Shown piece by piece: positions 16,912-27,107 of a stretch of DNA of 64,000 bases (positions are counted from its first letter, which is position 1; the number at the start of each line of letters is the position of its first letter). The stretch comes from Algoriphagus zhangzhouensis (GTDB lineage: Bacteria; Bacteroidota; Bacteroidia; Cytophagales; Cyclobacteriaceae): positions 186,001 to 250,000 of the forward strand of contig NZ_FRXN01000002.1 of NCBI RefSeq assembly GCF_900148515.1, in the 5' to 3' direction. A model generated the notes under the pieces. That model saw only the letters and a program-made list of their open reading frames with translations, was not told where the DNA came from and did not search any database. The translations under genes and the position numbers were made by a program.

Positions 16912-18314
16912 ACCTCAGTTGGGTTTAAGCGTGAACGAGTCCATTTTGCAATCCCAGGTACCAATCGATCAATGTCTCCTGCCCCTAATGTCACCAGGAC
17001 CTCAGGTTGATTTTCTTCGAGATAGACCATGACATTTTCCTTGGAAACCACACCTTTCTTTCCTGACTGGATTTCACCCAAAAGAATTTCTGAGCTCACT
17101 CCTTCGATAGGCAACTCTCTAGCTGGATAGATATCCAAAAGCACCACTTCGTCTGCAAGAGATAGGCTTTCCGAGAATCCTTCAGCAAAATCACGAGTTC
17201 GGGTAAACAAGTGGGGCTGAAAAACCACCGTCAATTTCTTACCTGGGAACATTGCTATCACCGAGCTCAAACAAGCCCTGATTTCTTCAGGGTGATGAGC
17301 ATAATCATCGATATAAACCAAGTTGCCTTCGTTGACATGGATCTCAAATCTTCTTTTCACTCCTTTGAAGGATCTGACTCCTTCACGGATTTCATTTTCA
17401 GTGAATTGATGATCCAAGCAAACAGCAATAGCAGCTAAAGCATTTTCCACATTGTGGAAGCCAGGAATAAACAATTCCAAACCTTTGATCTCCTTGTCTC
17501 CATCGACATAGTCGAATTGGAAGGATCCAGGTCTTGCTTGGATATTTTCAGCTTTAATACCATCAGATCTCAATCCATAGAATCTGGTTTTCTCCAGAGG
17601 CAAACTCTTGTTTCCAAGGCGGTAAGCAGCATTGCTTTGGATGTAGAGTTTCCCCTTTTTATCCAAAAGGGCAATGAACTCTCTGAACCCATCCAAAATA
17701 GAATCCTCAGTTCCGTAGATGTCCAAATGATCAGGGTCTGCACTAGTCACAATCGCCTCATTTGGATGAAGTCTTAGGAATGAGCGATCAAATTCATCTG
17801 CCTCAACCACTACCACGGGCTCGCCCTTTTGAGTATTCAGAATCAAATTGCTTTGATAGTTCTGAGTGATCCCTCCCAAGAAGGCCGTCACTGGCTTACC
17901 AGCCGACTTAAACAAATGGGCTACCATGGAAGAAGTGGTCGTTTTCCCATGCGTTCCTGCCACGGCAATGCTGTGGTGAGAAGAGGTTAAGACACCCAAT
18001 ACTTCAGATCTCTTTTTCATTTCGAATCCGTTTGATTCGAAAAAGTTGAGCAATACAGAATTCTTAGGAATAGCAGGTGTCCATACGATCAATACTTTGG
18101 AAGCCTCTTCCTTGTATTGGGATGGAACCGTCTCCAAATCATCCTGAAAGCTGATTTGAATTCCTTCATTGATGAGCTCATCAGTCAAAGGCGAAGGAGT
18201 CTTATCATATCCAGCCACAGCAAATCCTTCATGGTGGAACCATCTGGCTAAGGCACTCATGCCTATGCCGCCAATTCCGAGGAAATACACGCTATTTTTA
18301 CCTTTGAAACTCAT
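16908..18314 (-). CDS. murC: UDP-N-acetylmuramate--L-alanine ligase
   Basis: Adds L-Ala to UDP-MurNAc, the first amino acid of the peptide stem. The 468-residue protein has the three Mur-ligase domains. The N-terminal Rossmann-like loop is FLGIGGIGMSALARW. The ATP loop is AVAGTHGKTTTSSMVAH. The central VVVEADEFDRSFL and the later IDDYAHHPEEI and FQPHLFTRT are specific for MurC. A 4-base overlap with murG upstream and with ftsQ downstream shows tight coupling. Confidence 0.97.
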   Translation of the reverse strand: MSFKGKNSVYFLGIGGIGMSALARWFHHEGFAVAGYDKTPSPLTDELINEGIQISFQDDLETVPSQYKEEASKVLIVWTPAIPKNSVLLNFFESNGFEMKKRSEVLGVLTSSHHSIAVAGTHGKTTTSSMVAHLFKSAGKPVTAFLGGITQNYQSNLILNTQKGEPVVVVEADEFDRSFLRLHPNEAIVTSADPDHLDIYGTEDSILDGFREFIALLDKKGKLYIQSNAAYRLGNKSLPLEKTRFYGLRSDGIKAENIQARPGSFQFDYVDGDKEIKGLELFIPGFHNVENALAAIAVCLDHQFTENEIREGVRSFKGVKRRFEIHVNEGNLVYIDDYAHHPEEIRACLSSVIAMFPGKKLTVVFQPHLFTRTRDFAEGFSESLSLADEVVLLDIYPARELPIEGVSSEILLGEIQSGKKGVVSKENVMVYLEENQPEVLVTLGAGDIDRLVPGIAKWTRSRLNPTEV

Positions 18315-19393
18315 GCAATCAGGTGCTCTATTTCATTTACTATGGCTTCGGCCGCTAGAGGCTTTGCCAACTTTTTAATATTCTTACCGAGACTTTCTAT
18401 CAATTCTGGGTTGGAAAGAATCTCGTCTGTTTTTTCTTTTAAATGCCCAACAGCCTCTTTGTCTTTCAACAAAACCGCAGCATCATGAACTACATAAGCC
18501 ATGGCGTTTTTAGTCTGATGATCTTCGGCCACATTTGGTGATGGAATGAAAATCACCGGCTTCCCGACCAATGAAAGCTCCGAGACTGACAAAGCCCCCG
18601 CTCTGGAGATAATGATGTCAGCTGCCGCATATGCCAAATCCATTTCCTTAATGAACTCTCTCAAATGGATATGCTTCAAAGAAGCCTTCTCAGTAGCTTC
18701 CAGCATGTCCTTGAAGTAGAACTTTCCAGACTGCCATAGCACCTGATAACCATCTCTATCAAACTCTTTCATATCCCTCAGCATGCCTTGATTAAGGGTT
18801 CTAGCTCCCAAAGAGCCACCCAAAACCAAAACAGTTTTGCGCTCTGGATCCAGACCAAAATGTTCAATGGCTTTCTCCCTTTTTCCATCTAGGTGAAGAA
18901 TGTCCTTTCTTACTGGATTTCCGGTATAAGCTATTCTTTCTTCTGGGAAGAATTGATTCATATCCGGATAGGCAACGCATATTTTCTTAGCTCTTTTAGC
19001 CAGGATTTTATTAGTCAATCCCGCATAGGAATTTTGTTCCTGTACGAGAGTTGGTATTTTCTTTCCTTGGGCTGCATAGAGCACAGGTCCACTTGCATAG
19101 CCCCCTACTCCAACTACCACATTGGGTTTGAAGTCCTTGACGATATCTGAAGCCTGAGACAAGCTTTTCATCAGCTTAATTGGAAAACTCAGGTTGGCGA
19201 AAGTCAACTTTCGCTGAAGTCCTGCTACCGGCAAACCCACAATCTGGTATCCAGCTTCTGGAACTTTTTGCATTTCCATTTTGCCTAAGGCCCCCACAAA
19301 TAGCACCTCACTTTCAGGATGTTTTTCCTTCCAGGCATTGGCAATAGCAATCGCCGGATAGATATGTCCTCCGGTTCCACCACCACTGATCAA
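18311..19393 (-). CDS. murG: UDP-GlcNAc:undecaprenyl-PP-MurNAc-pentapeptide transferase, start codon unclear
   Basis: Makes lipid II from lipid I on the inner face of the membrane. It has the glycine-rich ISGGGTGGHIYPAIAIA loop at the very start, a second loop VLGGSLGARTLNQ, and the donor-binding ISRAGALSVSELSLVGKP. As given (TTG at 19393) the protein begins at ISGGG and would lose half of its first beta strand. The codons just upstream read TYRIL in frame and look native. No ATG or GTG lies between them and the in-frame TAA overlapping the end of ftsW. A start at TTG, ATT, ATC or ATA is required, or there is a sequence error. Confidence 0.93.
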   Translation of the reverse strand: MISGGGTGGHIYPAIAIANAWKEKHPESEVLFVGALGKMEMQKVPEAGYQIVGLPVAGLQRKLTFANLSFPIKLMKSLSQASDIVKDFKPNVVVGVGGYASGPVLYAAQGKKIPTLVQEQNSYAGLTNKILAKRAKKICVAYPDMNQFFPEERIAYTGNPVRKDILHLDGKREKAIEHFGLDPERKTVLVLGGSLGARTLNQGMLRDMKEFDRDGYQVLWQSGKFYFKDMLEATEKASLKHIHLREFIKEMDLAYAAADIIISRAGALSVSELSLVGKPVIFIPSPNVAEDHQTKNAMAYVVHDAAVLLKDKEAVGHLKEKTDEILSNPELIESLGKNIKKLAKPLAAEAIVNEIEHLIA

Positions 19394-19416
19394 AATGCGA
19401 TATGTAGATTGCTGTC

Positions 19417-20586
19417 CTATGATAATGCAGGTTTAAGTTTTGGTCGGTTCATGGCCGAACCAGTTTGTATTTCGTCCTGGTGATCACCTCTACTCACACT
19501 GAGAATAATCCCCAATGAGATTCCTGTGAATACCAAGGAAGTTCCTCCCATACTCAAAAGAGGCAAAGGCAAACCCGTGATTGGACCTAGTCCTACAGCT
19601 ACTGCCATATTGACTAAGGCTTGGATCACCAAAGCAAAGCTGAGCCCTGCGGAAAGTAATCCTCCAAATGCTTTATTCGAATTGGCGACGATTCTCATTC
19701 CCCGATAGAGCAAAGCCAAATAGAGAAATAGAACTGTCACTCCTCCAACCATTCCATATTCCTCAATGATGATCGCATAGATGAAATCTGAGTATGGGTG
19801 AGGCAATGAATTTCTTTGTTCAGAATTTCCAGGACCTTTTCCGGTTACACCACCTGTTGCAATAGCGATGTAAGATTGCTCGGCTTGGAAAGGGATCTCG
19901 TCCTTATCCATAAAGGATTCTATTCTGGATCTGAAAGTCCCACCTCTTTGTCCCAAGAATACCGCGGAGGTCAATCCCAAAACACCAACCATGACTACGA
20001 TCACCAAATATTTCATTGGAACTCGACCGATGAACATGATCAGCAAGCAGGTAGAAAGCAACAAAATTGCCGTGGACATATTCGCCAAAGCGATCAACAA
20101 GCTGATGATCCCGATTGCGATAATGATTGGCAGGAAGGTGCTTTTGAAATCCTTGATGTTGTTTTGGCGTCTGGCAAGCATGGCTGCCAAAGCAGCGATC
20201 AATGCAAGCTTTGCCAAATCAGAAGGCTGGAATGCCTGATTGATCACAGGAATAGTCAACCAACGATTGGCCTCATTGATATTGGAGCCAAATAGGTAGG
20301 TCACCAACAACAATGGCATGCTGATATACATAGCCAAACGAGCATAAAGCGCATAGTTTTTATACGGAACTTTATGTGCCAGCCACATCACGAAAAGCGA
20401 TACAAACACCAAAGACGCATGTCTGAACAAATACAATTCAGTATTGCCTCCAGCATATTTATAGGCCAATGAGCCGGTCGCGGAATACACCACCAGGATA
20501 CTGAAAAGAGAAAGCAAGATCACGATGCCCCAAATAATCGGGTCACCCTTGAAATGCTCATCTATCCATGTTTTAAACTGACTCAT
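19417..20586 (-). CDS. ftsW: FtsW, SEDS-family septal peptidoglycan glycosyltransferase
   Basis: A 389-residue membrane protein with about ten helices, which polymerises lipid II at the septum together with the FtsI-type transpeptidase. Family landmarks are NEANRWLTIP and FQPSDLAKLALI, then GVTGKGPGNSEQRNSLPHPYSDFIYAIIIEEYG and the LPLPLLSMGGTSL loop near the end (each seen in part and in that order). The start ATG overlaps the murD stop by 4 bases (20583-20586). Confidence 0.96.
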   Translation of the reverse strand: MSQFKTWIDEHFKGDPIIWGIVILLSLFSILVVYSATGSLAYKYAGGNTELYLFRHASLVFVSLFVMWLAHKVPYKNYALYARLAMYISMPLLLVTYLFGSNINEANRWLTIPVINQAFQPSDLAKLALIAALAAMLARRQNNIKDFKSTFLPIIIAIGIISLLIALANMSTAILLLSTCLLIMFIGRVPMKYLVIVVMVGVLGLTSAVFLGQRGGTFRSRIESFMDKDEIPFQAEQSYIAIATGGVTGKGPGNSEQRNSLPHPYSDFIYAIIIEEYGMVGGVTVLFLYLALLYRGMRIVANSNKAFGGLLSAGLSFALVIQALVNMAVAVGLGPITGLPLPLLSMGGTSLVFTGISLGIILSVSRGDHQDEIQTGSAMNRPKLKPALS

Positions 20587-21935
20587 GCGCTTACTTCTAA
20601 TTTTAATCCCTGTACTGCGGATCGAAACTGATTTCCGCGGTCCTCATAATTTTTGAACAAGTCAAAACTTGCACAAGCTGGCGATAACAAAACCGTATCA
20701 CCTGCCTCTCCCATATCCAATCCCCACCGAACTGCCTCAGCAATCTTTTGGGTTTCTCGGATTTCGGAAATAGATCCTGAGAAAGCTTTTTTCAGCTTCT
20801 CATTGTCTTTTCCCAAACAGATCAATGCCTTAACCTTTCCATTGGTCTCTGGCAAAAGCACTGAATAATCATTTCCTTTATCTACTCCACCAGCGATCCA
20901 AATCAATGGATTCTGGAAACTGCCCAAAGCATAATAAGTAGCTTCTACATTGGTACCTTTACTGTCATTGATGAAGTTTACTCCATTGATTTCGCCAACA
21001 GGTTCCATTCTATGAGGAGCATTTTTGAAAGTTTTCAACCCTTCCAAAAGCTGACCTTCATTCACTCCAGCCAAAACAGCTGCGGTGCTTGCGAAAAGCG
21101 TATTCAGCACATTATGCTTTCCTTTCAAAGGCAAAGCCGATTCAGGAATAGAAACTTTCTTTCCATTCACTTGAACCATCAAAGTTTCTCCTTCCAAAAA
21201 AGCTCCATTTTCCGATGGACCTTCCAAGGAAACCGGGAGCATCTGAGCTTTTAATTTGACCGAATCGAATCCTTTCAAACTGATAGGATCTTCCTTGTAA
21301 TACACTGCGAAATCATCCTTGAGCTGGTTTTTGAACAAGCTCAATTTGGATAGCATGTACTTTTCAACTTGGTAGTCATAGCGATCCAAATGATCTGGAG
21401 TAATATTGGTCAGCATTCCAATGGTTGGTCGGAAAGAAATCATTCCATCAATCTGGAAGCTGCTACACTCCAAGACCCACCAATTATGATCTTGATCGAC
21501 TAATTGTGCAGCCCAGCTTTGACCAACATTTCCTGCCAAACCCACATCCAATCCTGCTTCTTTCATCAAGTGATAAGTCAGCAAAGTGGTGGTGGTTTTC
21601 CCGTTGGTTCCGGTAATCGCTATCACTTTTCCCTTGGAGAATCTGGATGCAAATTCCAACTCATCGATCACAGCAATTCCTTCCTGAATTGCTTTTTGTA
21701 TCAAAGAAGCCTTCTCGGGAATACCTGGGCTCTTGATAATCAAATCAGAATGAAGCACCTTTTCTTCTGTATGCTTTCCCTCCTCAAAATCTATCCCCTC
21801 AGCTTGCAAACGCACCTTTCTGGATTCAGAAATAACTCCTGCATCCGTTACAAAAACAGCATAGCCTTCCTTTTTTGCGAGCAATGCTGCTCCCAATCCA
21901 CTCTCTCCGGCTCCTATGATGGCTACGCGCTTCAT
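20583..21935 (-). CDS. murD: UDP-N-acetylmuramoyl-L-alanine--D-glutamate ligase
   Basis: Adds D-Glu to UDP-MurNAc-L-Ala. The 450-residue cytoplasmic ligase has the N-terminal VAIIGAGESGLGAALLAKK loop, ATP loop [30 protein letters not shown] in the central domain, and FINDSKGTNVEATYYAL plus LLSPACASFDLFKNYEDRG in the C-terminal domain, all typical of MurD. It starts 1 base after the mraY stop and overlaps ftsW by 4 bases. Confidence 0.97.
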   Translation of the reverse strand: MKRVAIIGAGESGLGAALLAKKEGYAVFVTDAGVISESRKVRLQAEGIDFEEGKHTEEKVLHSDLIIKSPGIPEKASLIQKAIQEGIAVIDELEFASRFSKGKVIAITGTNGKTTTTLLTYHLMKEAGLDVGLAGNVGQSWAAQLVDQDHNWWVLECSSFQIDGMISFRPTIGMLTNITPDHLDRYDYQVEKYMLSKLSLFKNQLKDDFAVYYKEDPISLKGFDSVKLKAQMLPVSLEGPSENGAFLEGETLMVQVNGKKVSIPESALPLKGKHNVLNTLFASTAAVLAGVNEGQLLEGLKTFKNAPHRMEPVGEINGVNFINDSKGTNVEATYYALGSFQNPLIWIAGGVDKGNDYSVLLPETNGKVKALICLGKDNEKLKKAFSGSISEIRETQKIAEAVRWGLDMGEAGDTVLLSPACASFDLFKNYEDRGNQFRSAVQGLKLEVSA

Positions 21936-21936
21936 T

Positions 21937-23148
21937 TTATCTCAACTTCAAGGTTGCAAGGGTCATGACTGCCAATAGAATCCCCACAATCCAAAATCTT
22001 GTCACGATTTTGGCTTCCGGGATATTCTTTTTCTGATAATGATGATGTAAAGGTGACATCAGGAAAATCCGTCTGCCCTCTCCATATTTTTTCTTTGTGT
22101 ATTTGAAATAGCTGACTTGGAGAATCACACTGACATTTTCGATTACGAAAACCCCACACATGATCGGGATCAATAATTCTTTGCGGAGTGTCAAGGCCAA
22201 TACAGCAATCACTCCACCCAACATCAAAGACCCTGTGTCTCCCATGAAAACTTGGGCTGGGTAAGCATTGTACCACAAGAAACCGATACAAGCTCCGATA
22301 AATGCTGCAGCAAAAATCACCAACTCACCAGAACCTGGGATGTACATGATGTTGAGGTATTGGGAGAAAATCGCATTACCACTCAAATAGGCAAAAATCG
22401 CAATTGTCAAGCCTATAATAGCCGATGTCCCTGCTGCCAAACCATCTATCCCATCCGTTATATTTGCACCATTCGATACAGCAGTGATAATAAAAATCAC
22501 CACCAAAATGTATAGAACGGGAGTCATAGCTTCACCCATAAAACCTAGGATAGTTTCATAGTTCAGCTCATTATTTTTGACAAAAGGAATGGTAGTCTTA
22601 GCAATTTTCACATCTTGGTAAGCAGGAGTTTCAATTACACCTTCCTCGATAGAAACAGGATTTTGAAACTCACGAATCACCACATCTTCATGAAAATAAA
22701 GTGTTGCCCCAACGATTACACCGATACCGATCTGACCAATGATCTTAAATCGACCAGCTAGTCCTTCTTTATTCTTTTTGAAAACCTTTATGTAATCATC
22801 CAGGAATCCTATTCCGCCCAACCAAACTGTAGACACCAACAGAAGGATGATATAGATATTATCTAGATCTCCGAAAAGAAGAGTAGGAATCAAAATCGCA
22901 GCTATGATCATCAATCCACCCATGGTAGGAGTTCCCTTCTTTTGGCTTTGGCCCTCCAAACCCAAATCACGGACTGTCTCACCAATCTGCTTGTTTCTGA
23001 TCCAAGCGATGATTTTGTGCCCGAAAGTTATGGTGATGATCAAGGATAGAACCGCAGCCATCCCAGCTCGGAACGAAATGTATCTGAACACCCCAGCACC
23101 TGGGATATCCAACACTCCGTCTAAGTAGTCAAAAATGGGGTACAACAT
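21937..23148 (-). CDS. mraY: Phospho-N-acetylmuramoyl-pentapeptide-transferase
   Basis: Makes lipid I from UDP-MurNAc-pentapeptide and undecaprenyl phosphate in the inner membrane. The 403-residue protein has about ten helices. Conserved pieces are [21 protein letters not shown] (metal-binding Asp116/Asp117), [14 protein letters not shown], and [11 protein letters not shown] near the end. It is some 40 residues longer than the E. coli enzyme; the extra lies mainly in one loop at about 155-208. This seems common in Bacteroidota. It sits 1 base from both neighbours. Confidence 0.97.
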   Translation of the reverse strand: MLYPIFDYLDGVLDIPGAGVFRYISFRAGMAAVLSLIITITFGHKIIAWIRNKQIGETVRDLGLEGQSQKKGTPTMGGLMIIAAILIPTLLFGDLDNIYIILLLVSTVWLGGIGFLDDYIKVFKKNKEGLAGRFKIIGQIGIGVIVGATLYFHEDVVIREFQNPVSIEEGVIETPAYQDVKIAKTTIPFVKNNELNYETILGFMGEAMTPVLYILVVIFIITAVSNGANITDGIDGLAAGTSAIIGLTIAIFAYLSGNAIFSQYLNIMYIPGSGELVIFAAAFIGACIGFLWYNAYPAQVFMGDTGSLMLGGVIAVLALTLRKELLIPIMCGVFVIENVSVILQVSYFKYTKKKYGEGRRIFLMSPLHHHYQKKNIPEAKIVTRFWIVGILLAVMTLATLKLR

Positions 23149-23149
23149 T

Positions 23150-24613
23150 TTAGCTTTGGTTCAATTCAGTTAAAAACTCGGTTACTACTTCAGCATCATC
23201 GAAATGATGCTTTACTCCTTTGATTTCTTGGTAATCTTCATGTCCTTTTCCTGCCACTAGAATGATATCTCCCGGCTGGGAAAGCATGCAGGCAGTTCGA
23301 ATAGCCTCTTTTCGATCTACAATTGTCAAAGTCTTTCTTCGCTCAGTCGGCCCAACACCGGCTTGCATATCTTTTAAAATCTCCTCCGGATCCTCAAATC
23401 GAGGATTGTCAGAAGTCAAAATCGCTTTATCACTTTCCTGCACAGCCATTTTGGCCATGATAGGACGTTTGGTTTTATCTCTATTTCCGCCGCAACCCAC
23501 AACAGTAATCAATTGCTCCCCGCCGGTTCTCACTCCGTTTATCGTTTTCAAAACATTATCCAAGGCATCAGGGGTATGGGCATAATCCACGATGGCAGTA
23601 ATTCCACCAATAGAAATCCTATCAAATCTTCCTTTTGCTCCTCGAATACTAGAAAGTGTCGTCAACACCTCTTCTTCATCTTCTCCCAAAAGAATCGCTG
23701 TCCCCAGTACTCCCAAAAGATTGTAGGCATTGAAAGCTCCGATCAATCGGAACCAAACCAGCTTGCCATTAATATCCAGCTCCAATCCTTCTAGCGTATT
23801 GGAAATGATTTTCGCTTTGAAATCAGCCGGAGACTTTAATGCAAATGTCTGATGGTTGGCTTTGCAGTTTTGAAGCATCACCATCCCTCTTTTGTCATCA
23901 GAATTGACTAGCGCAAAAGCATCTTTTGGCAGATCATCAAATAGCTTTTTCTTAGCCTTGATGTATTCATCAAAAGTCTTGTGATAGTCAAGATGATCAT
24001 GGGAAATATTGGTAAAAACCGCTCCAGCAAGCTTCAACCCAGCAATTCTTTCCTGCACAATCGCATGAGAACTAGCCTCCATAAAACAATGAGTACATCC
24101 TACATCCACCATTTTGCGAAGCAAAGCCTGAACACTTACAGCATCAGGAGTGGTATGTGTAGCAGGAATTACTTCCTCATTGATTTTATTCTCAACCGTA
24201 GAAAGCAAGCCCGTGCTATAGCCCATTGCAATGAACAACTGATGCAAAAGAGTCGCGGTCGTTGTCTTCCCATTGGTACCTGTGATTGCTACAACTTGGA
24301 TTTCATCAGAAGGATTTCCATAATAATTGGAAGCCATAATCCCCAATGCTTTCGCAGAATCTCCAACCTGAACCCAGGTTATACCTTCTTTCAAGTTTTC
24401 GGGAAGATCCTCACAGACTATGGCAGCCGCTCCTTTTTCCAAAGCTGCATCGATGTAGTCATGTCCGTTCACTTGCGTACCTGCAATGGCCACAAATGCA
24501 GAACCTTCCTCCACTTTGCGACTGTCGAAGACGATATTCTTCACATCAACTTCCATGTCGCCAGAGGTCGAAACCAATGATACTTTATACAATATGTCCT
24601 TCAGCACTTTCAT
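23150..24613 (-). CDS. murE: UDP-MurNAc-tripeptide ligase, meso-DAP adding
   Basis: Adds the third stem-peptide residue. The 487-residue protein starts at the ATG at 24613, which shares its A with the TGA stop of ftsI (TGATG). ATP loop is [35 protein letters not shown] and [14 protein letters not shown] are family motifs. The motif DNPR (in [14 protein letters not shown]) marks enzymes that add meso-diaminopimelate rather than lysine, so the wall should be of the mDAP type. Confidence 0.97.
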   Translation of the reverse strand: MKVLKDILYKVSLVSTSGDMEVDVKNIVFDSRKVEEGSAFVAIAGTQVNGHDYIDAALEKGAAAIVCEDLPENLKEGITWVQVGDSAKALGIMASNYYGNPSDEIQVVAITGTNGKTTTATLLHQLFIAMGYSTGLLSTVENKINEEVIPATHTTPDAVSVQALLRKMVDVGCTHCFMEASSHAIVQERIAGLKLAGAVFTNISHDHLDYHKTFDEYIKAKKKLFDDLPKDAFALVNSDDKRGMVMLQNCKANHQTFALKSPADFKAKIISNTLEGLELDINGKLVWFRLIGAFNAYNLLGVLGTAILLGEDEEEVLTTLSSIRGAKGRFDRISIGGITAIVDYAHTPDALDNVLKTINGVRTGGEQLITVVGCGGNRDKTKRPIMAKMAVQESDKAILTSDNPRFEDPEEILKDMQAGVGPTERRKTLTIVDRKEAIRTACMLSQPGDIILVAGKGHEDYQEIKGVKHHFDDAEVVTEFLTELNQS

Positions 24614-26724
24614 CAACCTAGCACGAGATTTATAGTAGTTGTATTGGAAGAAAGCTTGGTTCCAGGATTAATTGACTGCTGCTTAACCAAACCCTTTCCA
24701 CGGTAATTCACTTTGATTCCTTTATTCTCCAAAATGAACAAAGCATCCCTGAGCGGGAGACCTGAAACATCCGGAACAATTGGGGTATCCATGTTATTTT
24801 CTTTCCACACAATCTTATCCTCAGTGGCAAGGGTTTTAACCCACTCTTCTGCCTGAGTTGGATTTGCTTTCACTCCCAACTCCTCCAAAATCTGATGGAT
24901 TTCTTCGGCCTTACCAGCTTTTACATAAGGTACTTTTTCCTTTGAAGCGTCGGCTCTAAGAATCTGTCCCTCACTTGTAGGATTCAATTCCAAATCCAAA
25001 GCGTAGATGCGATCAGCAATTTCTTTGAAAACTGGGGCAGAAACATCTCCTCCATAGGCCGCATATCCATTTGGATTATCGATCACTACAATCATGGAAT
25101 ACTTCGGTCTGTCCGCAGGAAAATATCCAGCAAAACTAGTGTAGTACTTTTGTGTATACCGACCATCGATCAGCTTCTGAGCTGTTCCGGTTTTACCTGC
25201 TATTTTGTAATCAGCATCTGCAATATTTCTTGCAGTCCCATTATCCACTACTCCAACCAGCAATTCCTGAAGGTTTTTAATGGTCTTTTCGGAAGCAATT
25301 CTCTTTCTGACAACTTCAGTATCAAATTCCTCTTCTATTGACTTTCCTTTTACAATCGCTTTGACGATGTATGGTTTTACCATCTCTCCATCATTTGCGA
25401 CAGCATTGTAGAGCGCTAGGGTATGAAGTGGGTTCAATTTGATTTCATAACCAATAGAAATCCATGGAAGAGAGGTACCGTACCACTCCTTGGTTCCAGG
25501 CTTTTTGAAATAAGGCTTTCCTTCACCTGCTAATTGGAAACCGAGAGGTTCATTCAATCCGACTTTTTCCACATAAGCCATGAATTTGGAAGGGCTAGAA
25601 CCAAAATTTTCATCCACCAATTTGGAAATGGCGACATTCGAAGATTTTTCAAAAGCCTCACGAACAGTAAGCGTTCCATAACCACCACGCTTGGCATCGG
25701 TCATCGTTCTGTCATAGAACTTGTGAGATCCAGTTCCCGTCTCAACCTTTTGCTCCAAACTGACCTTGTTCTCTTCCAAAAGCGCCAACATGGAGAGCAA
25801 TTTGAAAGTAGATCCAGGTTCTGTATTTCCTTGGTCACCGATTGCGAAATTGTAGTTTTCACCATATCCACGACCATTCTTATTTCTCTGCAAATTGGCA
25901 ATCGCCTTAATCTCACCAGTTTTCACTTCCATCACGATTACTGATCCAAATGCAGCTTCTCGCTTTTCCAACTGATGAAGCAAAGCAGTTTCAGCTACAT
26001 CCTGAATATTGACATCCAAAGTGGTCACCACATCATAGCCATCCTCAGGCTTTACATCCTCAGCATCAAAAACAGGTTTCCAGCTTCCCCCGGCCAATCT
26101 TTGAAACAAAGCTTTTCCATCCTGTCCTTGCAGATATTCATTGAAACTGTACTCGATTCCAGCTCCGTATTCGTTTTCATTCAAAAAACCGACAGTTCGG
26201 CTAGCCAAAGAATTGAAAGGTCTATAGCGCTTTTCAACTTTTTCAAACAAAACACCTCCACCCAAACGGCCATCTCTGAAAATTGGCCAATTGGACATCT
26301 GTTGCATGTCCTGATATCCGATCTGCTTTCTATTCAACACCAAATACCGCTTGCTATCTCGTCTAGCATCAGTAATCATTCTTTTGTAGGCAGTAGCAGA
26401 TTTGTCTTTGTAAAAGCCAGAAAGCAAACGAGCCAAAGAATCAATCCCTGCATTATACTTTTCGGACTTGGCAATCATAGGGTCCATCGCCACTCGGTAG
26501 AAAGGCAAGCTGGTAGCCAACAAACTACCATCTCCCGCATAGATATTCCCGCGCGTAGCAGGAACTTCACGATACTGGAAATTGACAGTTTCAGCTTTAG
26601 CGCGCCATTTATCCCCTTCTTCGAATTGGATTTTGGCAATACGAAGCGGTATCGCTGCTGTCGCAAGCGCAATCAGGATAAAAACTATCCTTACTCTTAG
26701 CACTATGGAACGCTTGATATTCAC
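24613..26724 (-). CDS. ftsI: Division-specific penicillin-binding protein (FtsI/PBP3) with PASTA domain
   Basis: A class B transpeptidase that crosslinks septal peptidoglycan. Order: short cytoplasmic tail and membrane helix (about 8-28), PBP dimerisation domain (about 45-215), transpeptidase (about 240-590) and a C-terminal PASTA domain (about 640-703). The catalytic boxes are EPGSTFK (Ser305, Lys308), SSN (361-363) and KTGTAQ (511-516). Length is 703. A 4-base overlap with ftsL and a 1-base overlap with murE keep it in the operon. Confidence 0.96.
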   Translation of the reverse strand: MNIKRSIVLRVRIVFILIALATAAIPLRIAKIQFEEGDKWRAKAETVNFQYREVPATRGNIYAGDGSLLATSLPFYRVAMDPMIAKSEKYNAGIDSLARLLSGFYKDKSATAYKRMITDARRDSKRYLVLNRKQIGYQDMQQMSNWPIFRDGRLGGGVLFEKVEKRYRPFNSLASRTVGFLNENEYGAGIEYSFNEYLQGQDGKALFQRLAGGSWKPVFDAEDVKPEDGYDVVTTLDVNIQDVAETALLHQLEKREAAFGSVIVMEVKTGEIKAIANLQRNKNGRGYGENYNFAIGDQGNTEPGSTFKLLSMLALLEENKVSLEQKVETGTGSHKFYDRTMTDAKRGGYGTLTVREAFEKSSNVAISKLVDENFGSSPSKFMAYVEKVGLNEPLGFQLAGEGKPYFKKPGTKEWYGTSLPWISIGYEIKLNPLHTLALYNAVANDGEMVKPYIVKAIVKGKSIEEEFDTEVVRKRIASEKTIKNLQELLVGVVDNGTARNIADADYKIAGKTGTAQKLIDGRYTQKYYTSFAGYFPADRPKYSMIVVIDNPNGYAAYGGDVSAPVFKEIADRIYALDLELNPTSEGQILRADASKEKVPYVKAGKAEEIHQILEELGVKANPTQAEEWVKTLATEDKIVWKENNMDTPIVPDVSGLPLRDALFILENKGIKVNYRGKGLVKQQSINPGTKLSSNTTTINLVLG

Positions 26725-27107
26725 TCGTCTACTTCTATTTTGATGGGAGGCTCATTCAATTCAATGATTCCCTGATTTGCTACTTTTTTTGCCAATTCAG
26801 ACTGCATGGAGCTAAGCATGTACTCAGCCTCCAACGTTGTCACATCTGCCCTTAGGTCTTCTACTTCCTGCTGGGCCTTTTCTATTTTCCGGACCATATT
26901 TTCGGCCCGGTGATTACTCCATATATATATAAGTGCGAGTAACACGATAAAACCAACCGGCGGAACAAGCTGCACAGGCACGCCTTCCCCCAATACTTTG
27001 GTGATATCGAGCTTTTCCTCTATCCAAGAAAAAATAGTCTTTCTAGGCCCGGTACTTTTGGGCTTATTTCCAGACTTCAGTTTTTTCTTAAATGTATTCT
27101 GACTCAT
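26721..27107 (-). CDS. ftsL: FtsL-like divisome protein
   Basis: A 128-residue bitopic protein: a Lys-rich cytoplasmic tail of about 45 residues, one membrane helix (about 48-66, VPPVGFIVLLALIYIW), then a short coiled coil (RKIEKAQQEVEDLRADVTTLE). FtsL proteins are poorly conserved in sequence; the shape and the position between rsmH and ftsI are the evidence. It overlaps both neighbours by 4 bases. Confidence 0.8.
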   Translation of the reverse strand: MSQNTFKKKLKSGNKPKSTGPRKTIFSWIEEKLDITKVLGEGVPVQLVPPVGFIVLLALIYIWSNHRAENMVRKIEKAQQEVEDLRADVTTLEAEYMLSSMQSELAKKVANQGIIELNEPPIKIEVDE

